64,000 nucleotides of DNA from Microbulbifer litoralis (GCF_023634065.1 NZ_JALKCV010000011.1:115044-179043); one strand, 5' to 3'; shown: positions 10,762 through 20,800, counted from the first letter of the stretch. Made by a program: numbers and translations. Notes: generated from the sequence alone by a model not told the origin.

Positions 10762-12246
10762 TCAAACAGCATGAATTCTTTTCTCGGCTTTTATCTTGAA
10801 GCTCTTGGGAACAAGGAATACCCCTGGCATTTCTTCTACATTAAAGGCATTTTCTGACGGCGCGCTATATCTGAACCTGTAAACCAGGTTTGCACAGAAA
10901 AGGAATACCTGCATTCTGGCAATATGCTCTCCGACACACCGCCTCGCCCCAACGCCAAACGGAAAAAATTTATTCTGTTTTTCTTTATCCAGCTTCCCGT
11001 GAACATCAATAAACCTTTTTGGATCAAAAGAGTCTGGAGATTTCCAGACATTCGAGTCTCTGGTCACACCATAATAGTCCACAATCACAGGAGTCCCTTT
11101 CTTGATTGGATAACCCTTGATACTCCCGTCGCGAGACGTCGCATAGTAAATAGCCGGCATAGGACTTAGACCAGAGTGTCGTAATACTTCATTAATGAAT
11201 GCCTGCATATACGGCAGCTTGCTTTTATCTGACATTTTTGGTGGCTCCGTCAATACAGACCTCATTTCATTATAGAGCTCTTCCTGAACGTCAGAGTTTT
11301 TCACCAAATAGATTAATGCCCAACGTATAGCGAAAGTGGCAACCCCTGTTCCAGCACCGGCAAACTGTGAAAGAGAACCGATCGCAATTTTCCATCCCTG
11401 TAAGTCAAAAGTCTCTCTCTCATCTTCAGACAGCAAAGAACACGCCCTTATCAAGTGGTCGCATACATCTCGCATATTATTTGGATCATACGACCTGCTA
11501 CGCTCCTCAAAATTTCTGGAAACATAATCTGCCAGTTTGTTTATTCCATCTCTGAAATCAACAATTGTCTTTTTTCTTGAAAGATAAAACATGTGAAGTA
11601 TCTTTGGAACATAACCATACCTGACGGTGTGTATGAATCCGTTTGGAAGGTAGGTTAAAACACTTCCATCGAAATCATTATCATCGCCTTCAAAATACCT
11701 TTCGCCAAACATCATTCTCTGGATAAAACTAAGATTGGTTAACGTTATATAGTTATTAGGATCAAAAGCATTTCCTTCCTCACTTTCCATATAGTCGGAT
11801 AATCGCTCTGTCTCTTCATACAACCACTCCCCAATTTCAGACCATCGGCCGGAAAAATACTCTTTTATTGAATCCAGAAACAATCCTCGGTGCTTAATCC
11901 AGTGATCGCCACTCTTGGTTTCCATGAAGTAACCAACGGGCGGTAACCTGAATGCTGGCATAGCCGCCCTATCTACCAGTAAACCTTCCTGGTTAACTAG
12001 TGCGTCCCAGGTTGATTGATAGCTAGTGAGGATAACCCATTTTTCACCTGCCATATTAACCTGGAAAACATCACCATACTTTTTTGACAGACTCCTTAAC
12101 TTGAGGTGCATTTTATCACTTATAAATGGAGATATATTGTCCCATGAAAATAGTGAAGGACCTGGAATGACTCTCTCTTTTTCATTTTCCGTGGCGCTAT
12201 CCATTGAACCATCATATGGCATTTCTTCATTTAATTTCCTATACAT
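10762..12246 (-). CDS. Cytochrome P450 (copy B), eukaryote-like, non-canonical I-helix
   Basis: 494-residue P450, a paralogue of the next gene downstream along its whole length. Seen: PGPSLFSWDN near the N-terminus, KKYGDVF, ExxR in NEVLRH, SFDPKRFID, and the haem loop FFPFGVGARRCVGE. No membrane anchor precedes the PGPS motif. In the I-helix (QFAGAGTGVATFAIRW) the acid/alcohol pair is replaced by Gly-Val when aligned by eye to CYP1A, so both proton-relay residues appear to be lost. GGAGG sits 6 bases before the ATG. It lies 55 bases after the chorismate lyase gene, in the same operon. No ferredoxin or reductase gene is nearby, so electrons must come from elsewhere. Confidence 0.93.
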   Translation of the reverse strand: MYRKLNEEMPYDGSMDSATENEKERVIPGPSLFSWDNISPFISDKMHLKLRSLSKKYGDVFQVNMAGEKWVILTSYQSTWDALVNQEGLLVDRAAMPAFRLPPVGYFMETKSGDHWIKHRGLFLDSIKEYFSGRWSEIGEWLYEETERLSDYMESEEGNAFDPNNYITLTNLSFIQRMMFGERYFEGDDNDFDGSVLTYLPNGFIHTVRYGYVPKILHMFYLSRKKTIVDFRDGINKLADYVSRNFEERSRSYDPNNMRDVCDHLIRACSLLSEDERETFDLQGWKIAIGSLSQFAGAGTGVATFAIRWALIYLVKNSDVQEELYNEMRSVLTEPPKMSDKSKLPYMQAFINEVLRHSGLSPMPAIYYATSRDGSIKGYPIKKGTPVIVDYYGVTRDSNVWKSPDSFDPKRFIDVHGKLDKEKQNKFFPFGVGARRCVGEHIARMQVFLFCANLVYRFRYSAPSENAFNVEEMPGVFLVPKSFKIKAEKRIHAV

Positions 12247-12301
12247 TCCAAGCCTCCAGATTTAAATTATTCGCCAAACTATAAAACTGCCAATAAAGAA
12301 C

Positions 12302-12913
12302 CTAAATAATGGTAATTCCTATCCAACCATTTTTTTCAACTTTACTGATTGAAAAGTTGATATTTTCAAACCATTTCTTTGGAAACATTTCTTTTATTTT
12401 CATTACTGGTTTCCCACCAGAGAAAACAAAATAAGTTCTGTAGAGAAGAGACTCCTCTTCACTAATAGCAAAATAACACGCAATCTCTCCGGCCTGTACC
12501 TCGCCCCATTCCTCGAGCTTCTTATATGTTTCGACTTTGTATAATTCCCAAACCTTCCCTATAGGACTGCCAGTACTAAGCAAAGCTTGGGAAAATCTTT
12601 TATCGAGGTTATCTAAAGCTATTACTGATTCCGCGTAAAGATAGTTGATACCCGATTCTGCTCCTTGAAGTGTTACAATTCGGCGACAGGCAGACTGCCC
12701 TCTTTCTATTCTTAATCCCGACGTATAATTGATAGAGGCATCGGCGTCTTCCATAATTTTGTTGGCGCATAGGTTTTCCCCAGTGATCTCTTCCAGCAAA
12801 TTGGTCATGGTTCCGTCAGAAGATAATATGATTCTCTGGAATTTACTAAGAAAATCAGCTCCCGAGGAATCCCCATCAACTCCACGAAATGAATCATTAG
12901 ATAATCTAATCAT
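12302..12913 (-). CDS. Chorismate pyruvate-lyase family protein (4-hydroxybenzoate synthase)
   Basis: Probably cleaves chorismate to 4-hydroxybenzoate and pyruvate. The 203-residue product shows the lyase-family pattern: FQRIILSSDGTMTNLLE (26-41), SACRRIVTLQG with the candidate active-site arginine at 77/78, GSPIGKVW (115-122) and a C-terminal MKIKEMFP with candidate catalytic Glu175. It looks closer to the stand-alone (DUF98-type) lyases than to E. coli UbiC. ATG 12913 has AGG 9 bases upstream; a TTG at 12922 is the alternative. No ubiA follows, and the neighbours are an oxygenase and P450s. This points to secondary metabolism rather than ubiquinone synthesis and recalls Bmp6 of bromophenol pathways. 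Confidence 0.85.
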   Translation of the reverse strand: MIRLSNDSFRGVDGDSSGADFLSKFQRIILSSDGTMTNLLEEITGENLCANKIMEDADASINYTSGLRIERGQSACRRIVTLQGAESGINYLYAESVIALDNLDKRFSQALLSTGSPIGKVWELYKVETYKKLEEWGEVQAGEIACYFAISEEESLLYRTYFVFSGGKPVMKIKEMFPKKWFENINFSISKVEKNGWIGITII

Positions 12914-12959
12914 ATATTTCAACCTGATTAAAAGTTAGAAAATACCAGAATCCTATTTA

Positions 12960-14540
12960 TTAGGTCGCTGCAGATCTCTTTATCTTATATTCTGGAGAAA
13001 ACCTGAGCCTGAACCTGGGTATAAACGAAGCTAACTTGCAAAAAGCTGTTCCCAACTCCAAATATAAAATTCTCTTCCAGGAGAATATATTTGGGAAGCC
13101 AAGCAAGAAGTTTCTAGATTCTTCAGTGTTACTGTGAGGTCCAGAGATACGGTATTGAGCCGAAAATTGTGGACCATGCAGAAGTTTTACTCGAAGTCTG
13201 AAGTTCTCCAGGGCCGAAGGAATTCGTGGCATACAACCAACCAGCTTCGCCATAGAGTCCATGTAGTGACAATAGTTGACTAAAGATGCCACGTCAGGTG
13301 TTATTTTGTACTCTCTCCGCCAATGTTCAGTATCATGTTTAATTACATTTTTCTGCTCGGATATTGGAGGCAAACTGGATTTTCCACTGTAAAGTTTTGC
13401 CAAATATCTGGATTGCATCTCCGCTATAGCAGGAATACCTCCCTGCTGTGGGCGCGCGAAGCCAACAAAAGCCAGTGAATCTCCCACTTCCGGAATAAAA
13501 ATTTGCTTGTATAGATCCCTGATATTATCAATAGACCTATCAAAAAATGGGAATTCCAGTTTGTATCCGGTACAGAATACTATCGCATCGATTTCTTCTT
13601 CTATCCCATTCTTAAAGACAACCTTGTTTTCTTTAAATCTCTCGATACCGCCAATGTTAGGAATTACATAGCCATCGGCGATAGGCTTGAACAGTCTTTC
13701 ATTCTTTGTAATAGTTTGATTATAGGACGGGCCTGCTTTCAAAAGCCACTGTCCTCTTAGCCTTAGATCCGGATTCAGACTTTTCACATATCGACTGAAT
13801 AAGCTTTTCGTTATGCCCGCATGAAATCTGTGTGGAAGCCTGTTGATAATTCTCGACGTTGTCCATGATGTATCTATTGTGAAGTAGCTGTCTTCTTGAA
13901 AAGGCATATATCTAGGGGCTACTGCGGGATATCTCCGCAAAGAAAGAATGCACTTTTTCGCAACACTTGATATCTCGGAAGTTATATCAGCCGAACTCTC
14001 TCCCATTCCGATACAGAGAACTCTCTTATCAGAAAAAAAACTTTTATCTCGATAGGACTTTGAGTGAGTTACACTTCCTCTGAAAAAATTCAAACCAGGA
14101 ATTTCAGGGATTTTTTCTCTCTGAAAGTGCCCAGAACATACGACAACGGCATCAAATTCCAATATCTTACTTCTCCCAGATCTGGAAACCTCCACAGTCC
14201 AGAGAGCGTCTTCTGAAGTCTGCTTGATAGAAACAACTTCCGTATTAAATGTTATTTTTTCGAAAAGCTTAAATTTCTCAACATAGGACAAAAGGTACTT
14301 CCTATACTCTTCTTTCGACCAAAATTTCAGCCTTTCATTGGAAGGTATGAAATCCGAGTAAGCCATGAAATAGTTGGATATGGTGAGGTGAAGGTTCTCA
14401 TATGTTTCATTTAATGAGAAAACGCCACCTAAATCACTCAGTTTTTCAAAGCATTGAACATTGTGCCCCTCGTCTGACAGCTGTTTTATAGCTGCTATTC
14501 CGGACAAACCCGCACCTATAACTGCTATACTTTTCTTCAT
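12960..14540 (-). CDS. FMO-type flavin monooxygenase; candidate decarboxylating halogenase (Bmp5-like)
   Basis: Single-component FAD/NAD(P)H monooxygenase of 526 residues. Seen: FAD-binding GAGLSG (9-14), the FMO fingerprint FxGxxxHxxxY (Phe153, Gly155, His159, Tyr163), NAD(P)-binding GMGESS (178-183) and an FCTGY motif typical of FMOs. The tryptophan-halogenase motif WxWxIP is absent. FMO-type enzymes include Bmp5, which decarboxylates and brominates 4-hydroxybenzoate. The neighbouring chorismate lyase and P450s make that role the leading hypothesis, but N-, S- or ring hydroxylation is possible. ATG 14540 has GGAGG 5 bases upstream and is preferred over ATG 14552. Confidence 0.9.
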   Translation of the reverse strand: MKKSIAVIGAGLSGIAAIKQLSDEGHNVQCFEKLSDLGGVFSLNETYENLHLTISNYFMAYSDFIPSNERLKFWSKEEYRKYLLSYVEKFKLFEKITFNTEVVSIKQTSEDALWTVEVSRSGRSKILEFDAVVVCSGHFQREKIPEIPGLNFFRGSVTHSKSYRDKSFFSDKRVLCIGMGESSADITSEISSVAKKCILSLRRYPAVAPRYMPFQEDSYFTIDTSWTTSRIINRLPHRFHAGITKSLFSRYVKSLNPDLRLRGQWLLKAGPSYNQTITKNERLFKPIADGYVIPNIGGIERFKENKVVFKNGIEEEIDAIVFCTGYKLEFPFFDRSIDNIRDLYKQIFIPEVGDSLAFVGFARPQQGGIPAIAEMQSRYLAKLYSGKSSLPPISEQKNVIKHDTEHWRREYKITPDVASLVNYCHYMDSMAKLVGCMPRIPSALENFRLRVKLLHGPQFSAQYRISGPHSNTEESRNFLLGFPNIFSWKRILYLELGTAFCKLASFIPRFRLRFSPEYKIKRSAAT

Positions 14541-14624
14541 AGCACCCTCCATTGGGTAGAACTGGCTAAAACTGAGATAAATATTAGTTTTTTAGATCTT
14601 AAGATCATATAGATTTCAAGAAAT

Positions 14625-15734
14625 TCAAGAACAAACTACGTCAGCAAAGCTTTTATGATTCAATCTACTTTCAAAAGATTGTAAGACGTCTTTACCAAGA
14701 TTTTTTAATGCTTCCCGGGTATCATCCCAACCTATGCAGGGGTCTGTTATTGAAACTCCATATTTCAGATTTTCCAAAGTTCCAACATTTACGGACTGCT
14801 TCCCTTCATATAAATGGCTCTCCAGCATCACTCCGGAAATAGAATTTCCACCAAACTTTACTTGTCGCCCAACGCTTTCAATCACCTGAAGTTGATTCTT
14901 ATAATCTGGTTTTGCATTACCGTGACTGCAATCTATTACAACACTACAATTAACTCCCGAATCCAATAGGATTTTTTCAGATTCCGATACACATTCCTTG
15001 AAATAATTTGGTTTTGTTCCACCCCTGAGTATCAAATGGCTATCAGAATTGCCCTGACTTTTTATAATAGAAATAAGTCCATCATCATCGACCCTGAGAA
15101 AAGAGTGTGAGCTGGCTGCCGACTTCATGGCATTGGCAGCTATCCGGATGTTGCCATCAGTTCCATTCTTGAATCCCACTGGCACAGAAAGATCACTTGC
15201 CATTTCACGGTGTACCTGGGATTCCGTGGTTCGTGCTCCAATGGCAACCCAACTGGTGAGGTCTCCCAGATACCTGGAAGTTATAGGATCCAATATTTCT
15301 GTAGCGCACGGCAGCTCCAGGCCTGCCATAAAAAGTAGCAACTCCCTGGCCTTGCATATTCCTTTTTGGATTTCAAACGATCTATTCAGATCCGGATCAT
15401 TGATAAAACCTTTCCATCCCACTGTTGTGCGTGGTTTCTCAAAATAAGTTCGCATTAGTATGTAAAGGCTGTCTTTATATTGCTCATGGAGCTCCTTCAA
15501 TTTGCATGCATACTCCTGTGCCCCGGCAATATCGTGTATGGAACAGGGCCCAACAATTGCCAGCAACCTGGGGTCTTCCCTATGAATAATACGCCTCACA
15601 GTCCTACGGGAGCTCTCTATAAAGGCTGCTTCCTCTCGACCTAACGGATAGGCGTCACAAATACTCTGTGGACTCAGAATTCTTTCTGGAGAGTAAATGT
15701 TTACGCTCTTTTGAAGCTTCTTTGAAATTGACAT
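14625..15734 (-). CDS. 3-deoxy-7-phosphoheptulonate (DAHP) synthase, AroF/G/H type
   Basis: Condenses phosphoenolpyruvate and erythrose 4-phosphate, the entry step of the shikimate pathway. The 369-residue product has all type I-alpha motifs: GPCSIHD (62-68, metal ligand Cys64), EKPRTTVGWKG (99-109), GARTTESQVHRE (167-178), VGFKNGTDG and ITDPCIGWDDT. It is most like E. coli AroF/AroG. By-eye alignment puts Gly138 where AroG has Asp146 in the effector pocket, which may relax feedback control; Pro142 and Ser172 are kept. GGGG sits 6 bases before the ATG. As first gene of the biosynthetic operon it probably boosts chorismate supply. Confidence 0.96.
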   Translation of the reverse strand: MSISKKLQKSVNIYSPERILSPQSICDAYPLGREEAAFIESSRRTVRRIIHREDPRLLAIVGPCSIHDIAGAQEYACKLKELHEQYKDSLYILMRTYFEKPRTTVGWKGFINDPDLNRSFEIQKGICKARELLLFMAGLELPCATEILDPITSRYLGDLTSWVAIGARTTESQVHREMASDLSVPVGFKNGTDGNIRIAANAMKSAASSHSFLRVDDDGLISIIKSQGNSDSHLILRGGTKPNYFKECVSESEKILLDSGVNCSVVIDCSHGNAKPDYKNQLQVIESVGRQVKFGGNSISGVMLESHLYEGKQSVNVGTLENLKYGVSITDPCIGWDDTREALKNLGKDVLQSFESRLNHKSFADVVCS

Positions 15735-16170
15735 GTCCAGCCCCTTTCTAATCGAATATTTCAGAACAGAATAGAGAAGATCAAAAAAATGATTAATTTC
15801 TACGCTTAAATTCAGATTAAATTATTGATCAGAATGGAAAATAGTAAATTTACGACAGAATGAACTGAAAAAAATGATTTATTATTTTATATATTTCCAA
15901 TACATGTCATAGATTTAACAATTATGTTAAGCGCTCCAAAACTGGGCGAAAAATAAAAATACAATTACAAAATGCACTTTTTTACAGCAGCGTACGGCCC
16001 TCTCTTTAAGTTAAAATATTAGAGTAAGATTACATGCAGAAGGAATCAATATTTTTTTATCTAGCGGCACAGGCTGTATAAACGGTATGGGCGGTTACAC
16101 AGAATTATTTACAGCCTCGTATGCGCTTCGAGGTTGAATCCTCGTATATTTAAAATACAGCAGCGCTCAT
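15735..16170. other. AT-rich intergenic region upstream of the biosynthetic operon
   Basis: With the terminator beside it, this forms a gap of about 500 bases without a convincing gene, dropping to about 20-30% GC. It lies directly upstream of the DAHP synthase gene, so it should hold the promoter of the five- or six-gene biosynthetic operon and the likely binding sites for the AraC-type regulator. I could not assign a -35/-10 pair or an operator with confidence because the whole stretch is A/T-rich. Confidence 0.5.
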
Positions 16171-16193
16171 AAAAAACACCCTGCCAGAGGGTG
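16171..16193 (-). terminator. Rho-independent terminator after the AraC-type gene
   Basis: A 6-bp stem (CACCCT at 16177-16182 with AGGGTG at 16188-16193), a 5-base loop and, on the minus strand, a following run of six T. It lies 40 bases after the AraC-type stop codon. It separates the pump/regulator transcript from the biosynthetic operon. Confidence 0.8.
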
Positions 16194-16232
16194 CTTTAGA
16201 TAACAGGGAGAACAGTCGTCCAATTAATCCAT

Positions 16233-17054
16233 TTATGCGATATAGTTAGATCTCTTTTCGACAGCTCTTTTTCGATATTCACTTGGTGTAATTTCATAAA
16301 AACCTTTGAACTCGCGGTTAAAATGAGCTTGATCATAATAGCCACAGCGATATGTAATATCGAGGCAACTCAATGAGTCATTAGCATCCAGCATTCTTCT
16401 CGCATTATCTGCACGTAAGAGTTTTACCAATTTCTTGGGGGTCATTCCAACAACCTTCCTGAAAAGCCGTTGTAGCCTTCTTATTTCTACTCCCATATCT
16501 TCCGCCAAGGCCTGCAGTTTGATATCATACTGATTGGAATTTATATGCTTCAGTATGGAAAGAACTAGCAATATATTATTGTCCGGATCTGAAAGGTTAT
16601 AAGTCAACCAAGTTTCTACTGCTGTTATCTTCTGTATGTCCGAATCACAAAATTCAAGAAATTTAAAAAAATTCCTCGGAAATATATTATTCGTAAAGCA
16701 TAAGTTATCAAGAACATTATGATAATTTGATAGATTCATTTTAAAAAAAAGATAAAACATTCCCGGATTGAACCTTATCCTGATCAGATTTACTTTACCA
16801 TCAATACATAGGGAAACATTTCTTGAGTTTGCACCATCAAAGTACACACCTTTTCCAAGTACTTTTTCATTAATAGTGACCGATTCGCCCAGGTTAACAA
16901 TTAGGCCAATGCCTCCATCTGGGTATAAATCAATAACTCTATAAAATTCGAAGCCTCCCGAAAAAACCTGGAAACTATTAATATATGGTGAAAGCAATTT
17001 TCCCGGAAAATACTTCCTACAACCTTTACAATCCTGAATGCAGCCTATATTCAT
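16233..17054 (-). CDS. AraC-family transcriptional regulator
   Basis: 273 residues. The C-terminal third (about 175-265) is a two-helix-turn-helix AraC DNA-binding domain, seen in LQALAEDMGVEIRRLQRLFRK and in ITYRCGYYDQAHFNREFKGFYEITPSEYRKR. The N-terminal part resembles DUF6597-type ligand-sensing domains, with the PYINSFQVF and LYPDGGIGLIVNLGE patterns. It also carries a short Cys cluster (CIQDCKGC, residues 5-12) that might bind a metal or sense redox state. It lies between tetR and the biosynthetic operon, on the same strand and with similar AT-rich composition, so it is the likely activator of that operon. The ligand is unknown. Confidence 0.9.
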   Translation of the reverse strand: MNIGCIQDCKGCRKYFPGKLLSPYINSFQVFSGGFEFYRVIDLYPDGGIGLIVNLGESVTINEKVLGKGVYFDGANSRNVSLCIDGKVNLIRIRFNPGMFYLFFKMNLSNYHNVLDNLCFTNNIFPRNFFKFLEFCDSDIQKITAVETWLTYNLSDPDNNILLVLSILKHINSNQYDIKLQALAEDMGVEIRRLQRLFRKVVGMTPKKLVKLLRADNARRMLDANDSLSCLDITYRCGYYDQAHFNREFKGFYEITPSEYRKRAVEKRSNYIA

Positions 17055-17169
17055 TTTCGCTCTCCGTTATATTAAGATGAAGCCTCCCCTTATCAAACGC
17101 AAATTAATGCCACCTACTTATTATTTATTCAAACTCTATATTAATATAAAGCATATTCCATACATTTTT

Positions 17170-17847
17170 TTAACTTATCAAAGAGTCTTCCTTCATGTAA
17201 CATTCGATACGAGACGTTATAACCTCCTCGATAAGAGAGATATCCTCTTTACTGTAGGAACCTTCAATTACCCCATCCATTCTTCTCAGGAGGGATGTTC
17301 GACCAGTGAGAAAAAATACTACCTGCCCTATAAGAGAGTGCGCTTCCAGCGTTACTCGAACATCGGATTTATCCAGTCCCATCAGCACAGATATAAGATC
17401 ACCTATACTTATATATATTGAGTCAAAAACTTTGTTGTATAAAATATCGAAGGCTTCTGTAGGATTAGCCTGTTCTCGCATTATTAACAAAAGCCAACTA
17501 CTGGCTTCATCATCAGCTATAAATGTCTGAATCATATTTTTTATTATTTTTTTTAGAATATGATTGGCTTGCCGTTGATCTATACCACTTTTTTCCTTCT
17601 GTTCCAATTTCAAAACATCATCCAGTTTAAAGCTTTCTTTCATTCTTTCCGCTATATGGTTGACAATTGCCAGATATAGGCTCTTCTTGTTGCCAAAGTA
17701 ATATGCGATAGAACCAATGTTAGATTCCGCCTCACTTGCAATCATTCGGGTAGTGGCTCCCTTGAACCCATACTCACCAAATAGCTGCATCCCTGCGTAA
17801 ATCAATTTCCCGGCGGCTTCATCCTCGAATCTTTCTTTCTCACTCAT
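17170..17847 (-). CDS. TetR-family transcriptional repressor
   Basis: 225 residues. The N-terminal helix-turn-helix is clear (AGMQLFGEYGFKGATTRMIASEAESNIGSIAYYFGNKKSLYLAIVNH, read across residues about 18-63). The C-terminal part fits CerR/VPA-type ligand-binding domains. GAGG lies 7 bases before the ATG. It begins 27 bases after the RND pump gene on the same strand, so it is probably co-transcribed with the pump it represses. Paired palindromes upstream of the adaptor gene are its likely operators. A phenolic product or precursor is a plausible inducer; that is inference. Confidence 0.9.
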   Translation of the reverse strand: MSEKERFEDEAAGKLIYAGMQLFGEYGFKGATTRMIASEAESNIGSIAYYFGNKKSLYLAIVNHIAERMKESFKLDDVLKLEQKEKSGIDQRQANHILKKIIKNMIQTFIADDEASSWLLLIMREQANPTEAFDILYNKVFDSIYISIGDLISVLMGLDKSDVRVTLEAHSLIGQVVFFLTGRTSLLRRMDGVIEGSYSKEDISLIEEVITSRIECYMKEDSLIS

Positions 17848-17874
17848 ATAATGACCTCGCGTGGTATTAAAACT

Positions 17875-20800
17875 CTAGCTCTCTCTGGAATCATTTTTAT
17901 TGGCCAGGAAATAGCTATATAGAACAGGGATAACTCCCAGGCTCATAATAGTTCCAACAGCCAATCCAAATGTCATTGCACTGGCCATTCCATAAAATAA
18001 GGGATCGCGTCCAAGTATTAACGGCAAAAAGCCGAGGACAGTCGTTACTGTCGACATTACTATAGGTCTGAGTCGACGGACCGATGCCCGTACTATTGCC
18101 TCATACACAGTGTATGAATGATCTTTTCTGTCTATATCTATCCGATCAATGAGAACTATTGCGTTATTAATGATAATTCCCGCCAGACTGTATATTCCCA
18201 GAAGTACCATAAAGCCGAACTCTGCTTGCATAAGCAATAAACCCATAGCTACTCCAACAATAACGAGTGGAATAGTGGCGACAATTAGTAGTGGACGCTT
18301 AATTGAATTAAATTGTGCGACAAGGAGAACAAAAATCAGGCACAAGCAAAATGGCAGGTTCGCTTGTAGAGCACTTTTTCCCTCGGCTGAGTCTATAACC
18401 ACACCATCGAACTCGATCCAATGTCCAGGAGGAAGGTTTTTCTCCAACTTTGACAATTCTTTCCGAACTTTAGGTACAAGGTCTTCAGCCGTCATATATC
18501 TATTTCGCGCTTCTACGGTAATGCTCCGTACTAAATTTTCGCGATCTATCCTGTAGTAGCCATTATCCAATTCGAGTTCGGCTATCTGATTAAGGGGAAC
18601 CCCCATGCCTTGTCTGTTAAGTGGATATACGATAAGGGAACTTAAGTGTTCCAAGCTTGAACGTTTTTCGTCCTCATACCGTAACACCATCGGTATTACA
18701 CGATCACCGTCCCGATATTGACTAAACTCGAAGCCATTTATAACCCCGTTGAGAGATTGAACTATGTCACTGGAAGTGAGTCCAGTTTTTCTGGCCTGAT
18801 TCTGATCAACATTTATTCTCAAAGAAGGAATGCGCGCTTCCCAACTCTGTTTTACATCAATTGTTCCTCGAATCTCGTTCAGTATTCTTATTACATCTTT
18901 GGCAGAAGAATAAATCGTTTCACGATCCGGCCCCTTAACCTGAACCTCCAGCAAGCTACTATCGGATGGTCCCAGGAACATCTTGGTAACTCTAGAAAAT
19001 ATTTCTGGAAATTCCTTACTTAAAATGACCTTCACTTCATCAATAGTTTTTTCAACGTCCTCTCTATTTTCAACATTAATCACCATAAATCCCTTGTTTG
19101 GTGCTGGATCTATAGGAGTAAGGGAAAGCACAAATCTAGGACCGCCAAAACCTGAATAAGACACTACACTTTCTATATTATCTTTCAGTCTTAAATCATT
19201 CTTTAGCCTGACACTAATATTCTTTATTTTTCTGTCTAACTCGTTCTTTGCAATGTCAGAAGGAAAATCTATATATACCAGAACTTGACTTCTATCAGAA
19301 TCCGGGAAGAATTTCTTTGGCACAGCCTTCAAAACCCCAACTCCAAATACAAGTGTTATTAACATCGACATAAGAAACAATAGGCGATGATGCATTATTG
19401 CCAGCAATATTTTCTCGTAATAGAAAGACATCCATCGAAAAAATCTATCCGAGAAACGAACATCTATTTTTTCATCCGATTCAATATTTTCTTTATCGGA
19501 TTTTAGAAATCTATGACATAGTATAGGTGTCACTGTCAGAGACAGTAGCCACGATGACATCAGGGAAATAGCAATTACAATAGATATAGATCGTGTGTAT
19601 TCTCCAGATACAGTTTCAGCCAACATGAGTGGAAGAAACACTAATATTGTAGTAAGAGTTGAAGAAAGCAATGGAATTGACAACTCATCACCGGTCTGTT
19701 TCAGCGCTTCATTTCTGGATGCACCTTTTTCAAGCCGTGTTTTGAAGTCTTCGGCAATAACAATAGCATTATCAACCAACAGCCCCAGCGCAATTATCAG
19801 TGTCGCGAGACTCATTCGCTCCAAGGAGAGATCCAAAAGCCCCATAACTGCGATGGTTACCAACATTGTGACAGGAATAATGGATCCAACTATAAGTCCT
19901 GTTCTCACTCCCAGAAAAATTACAACGACACAGAGCACTATAATCAGTGTCTGGATCACATTGGCACTGACTCCATAAACAGCATCGGCCACCTGATCAG
20001 CTTGAAAAGTCATGACGTCCAGATGATATCCCGCTGGGAGAGTTTCCCGAATTTGGTTTAAGACTCTGGAGATACGATCGCCATAATCAAGAACGCTATA
20101 TCCATCTAACATCGAAACTGCGAAAACTATCGCTCGCCTTCCATTAAAGTACGCAGCTTGCTCAACCGGATCTACGTATCCTCTTCTTACCTGTCCGAGA
20201 TCTTTTAGCCGAACGGTTCCCTGCCTGTGTGGTAATTTTAACTCTGTACGTTCCAGTTCAGATAAACTCTGGTACTCTCCAGAAACATACAGGGCAAATC
20301 TCTGCGCCCCGGTTTCTATGATGCCGGCGGGAGGCATGATATTTCTGGCTTGTAGCTGAGATACCAGCTCTGAGGGCTCCAATCCCAGTTCAGAAATTAA
20401 GGGTTCGCTGAAGTCAATGTAGATCCTCTGTGGTTGTACGCCCAGTAACTGTACTCTTTGAGTCCCCTCTACTGCATACAGTTTAGTGCGAACATGCTCA
20501 GCAATTTCCAGCTGTTCATATTGAGAGAAATCATTCGCAGTCAGGGCTATGGTAACAACCGCCACATCCCCAAAGTCATCATTAATGACGGGATCTTGCG
20601 TACCCTTGGGAAGGTCGGCCTTGGCAGTATTAACTTTCTCACGTACTTCATCCCATATCTGACCAAGATTGAAGTATCTATCATGAATTTCGACATGAAT
20701 TATCGATTTCCCCCGCATTGAGGTGGAGCGTATTTCTTCCACCTCTCCAATTCTCCTGATGTGTTCTTCCAGAGCCTTTGTAATATTGTTCTCAACCTGT

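Noticed and set aside
12302..12913. Chorismate lyase as part of ubiquinone synthesis
   Set aside because: No ubiA neighbour, low GC and an operon with FMO and P450s point to secondary metabolism; a housekeeping ubiC is expected elsewhere.
12960..14540. Tryptophan-type flavin halogenase
   Set aside because: The WxWxIP motif is absent and the FMO fingerprint is present, so any halogenase activity would be of the Bmp5 type.
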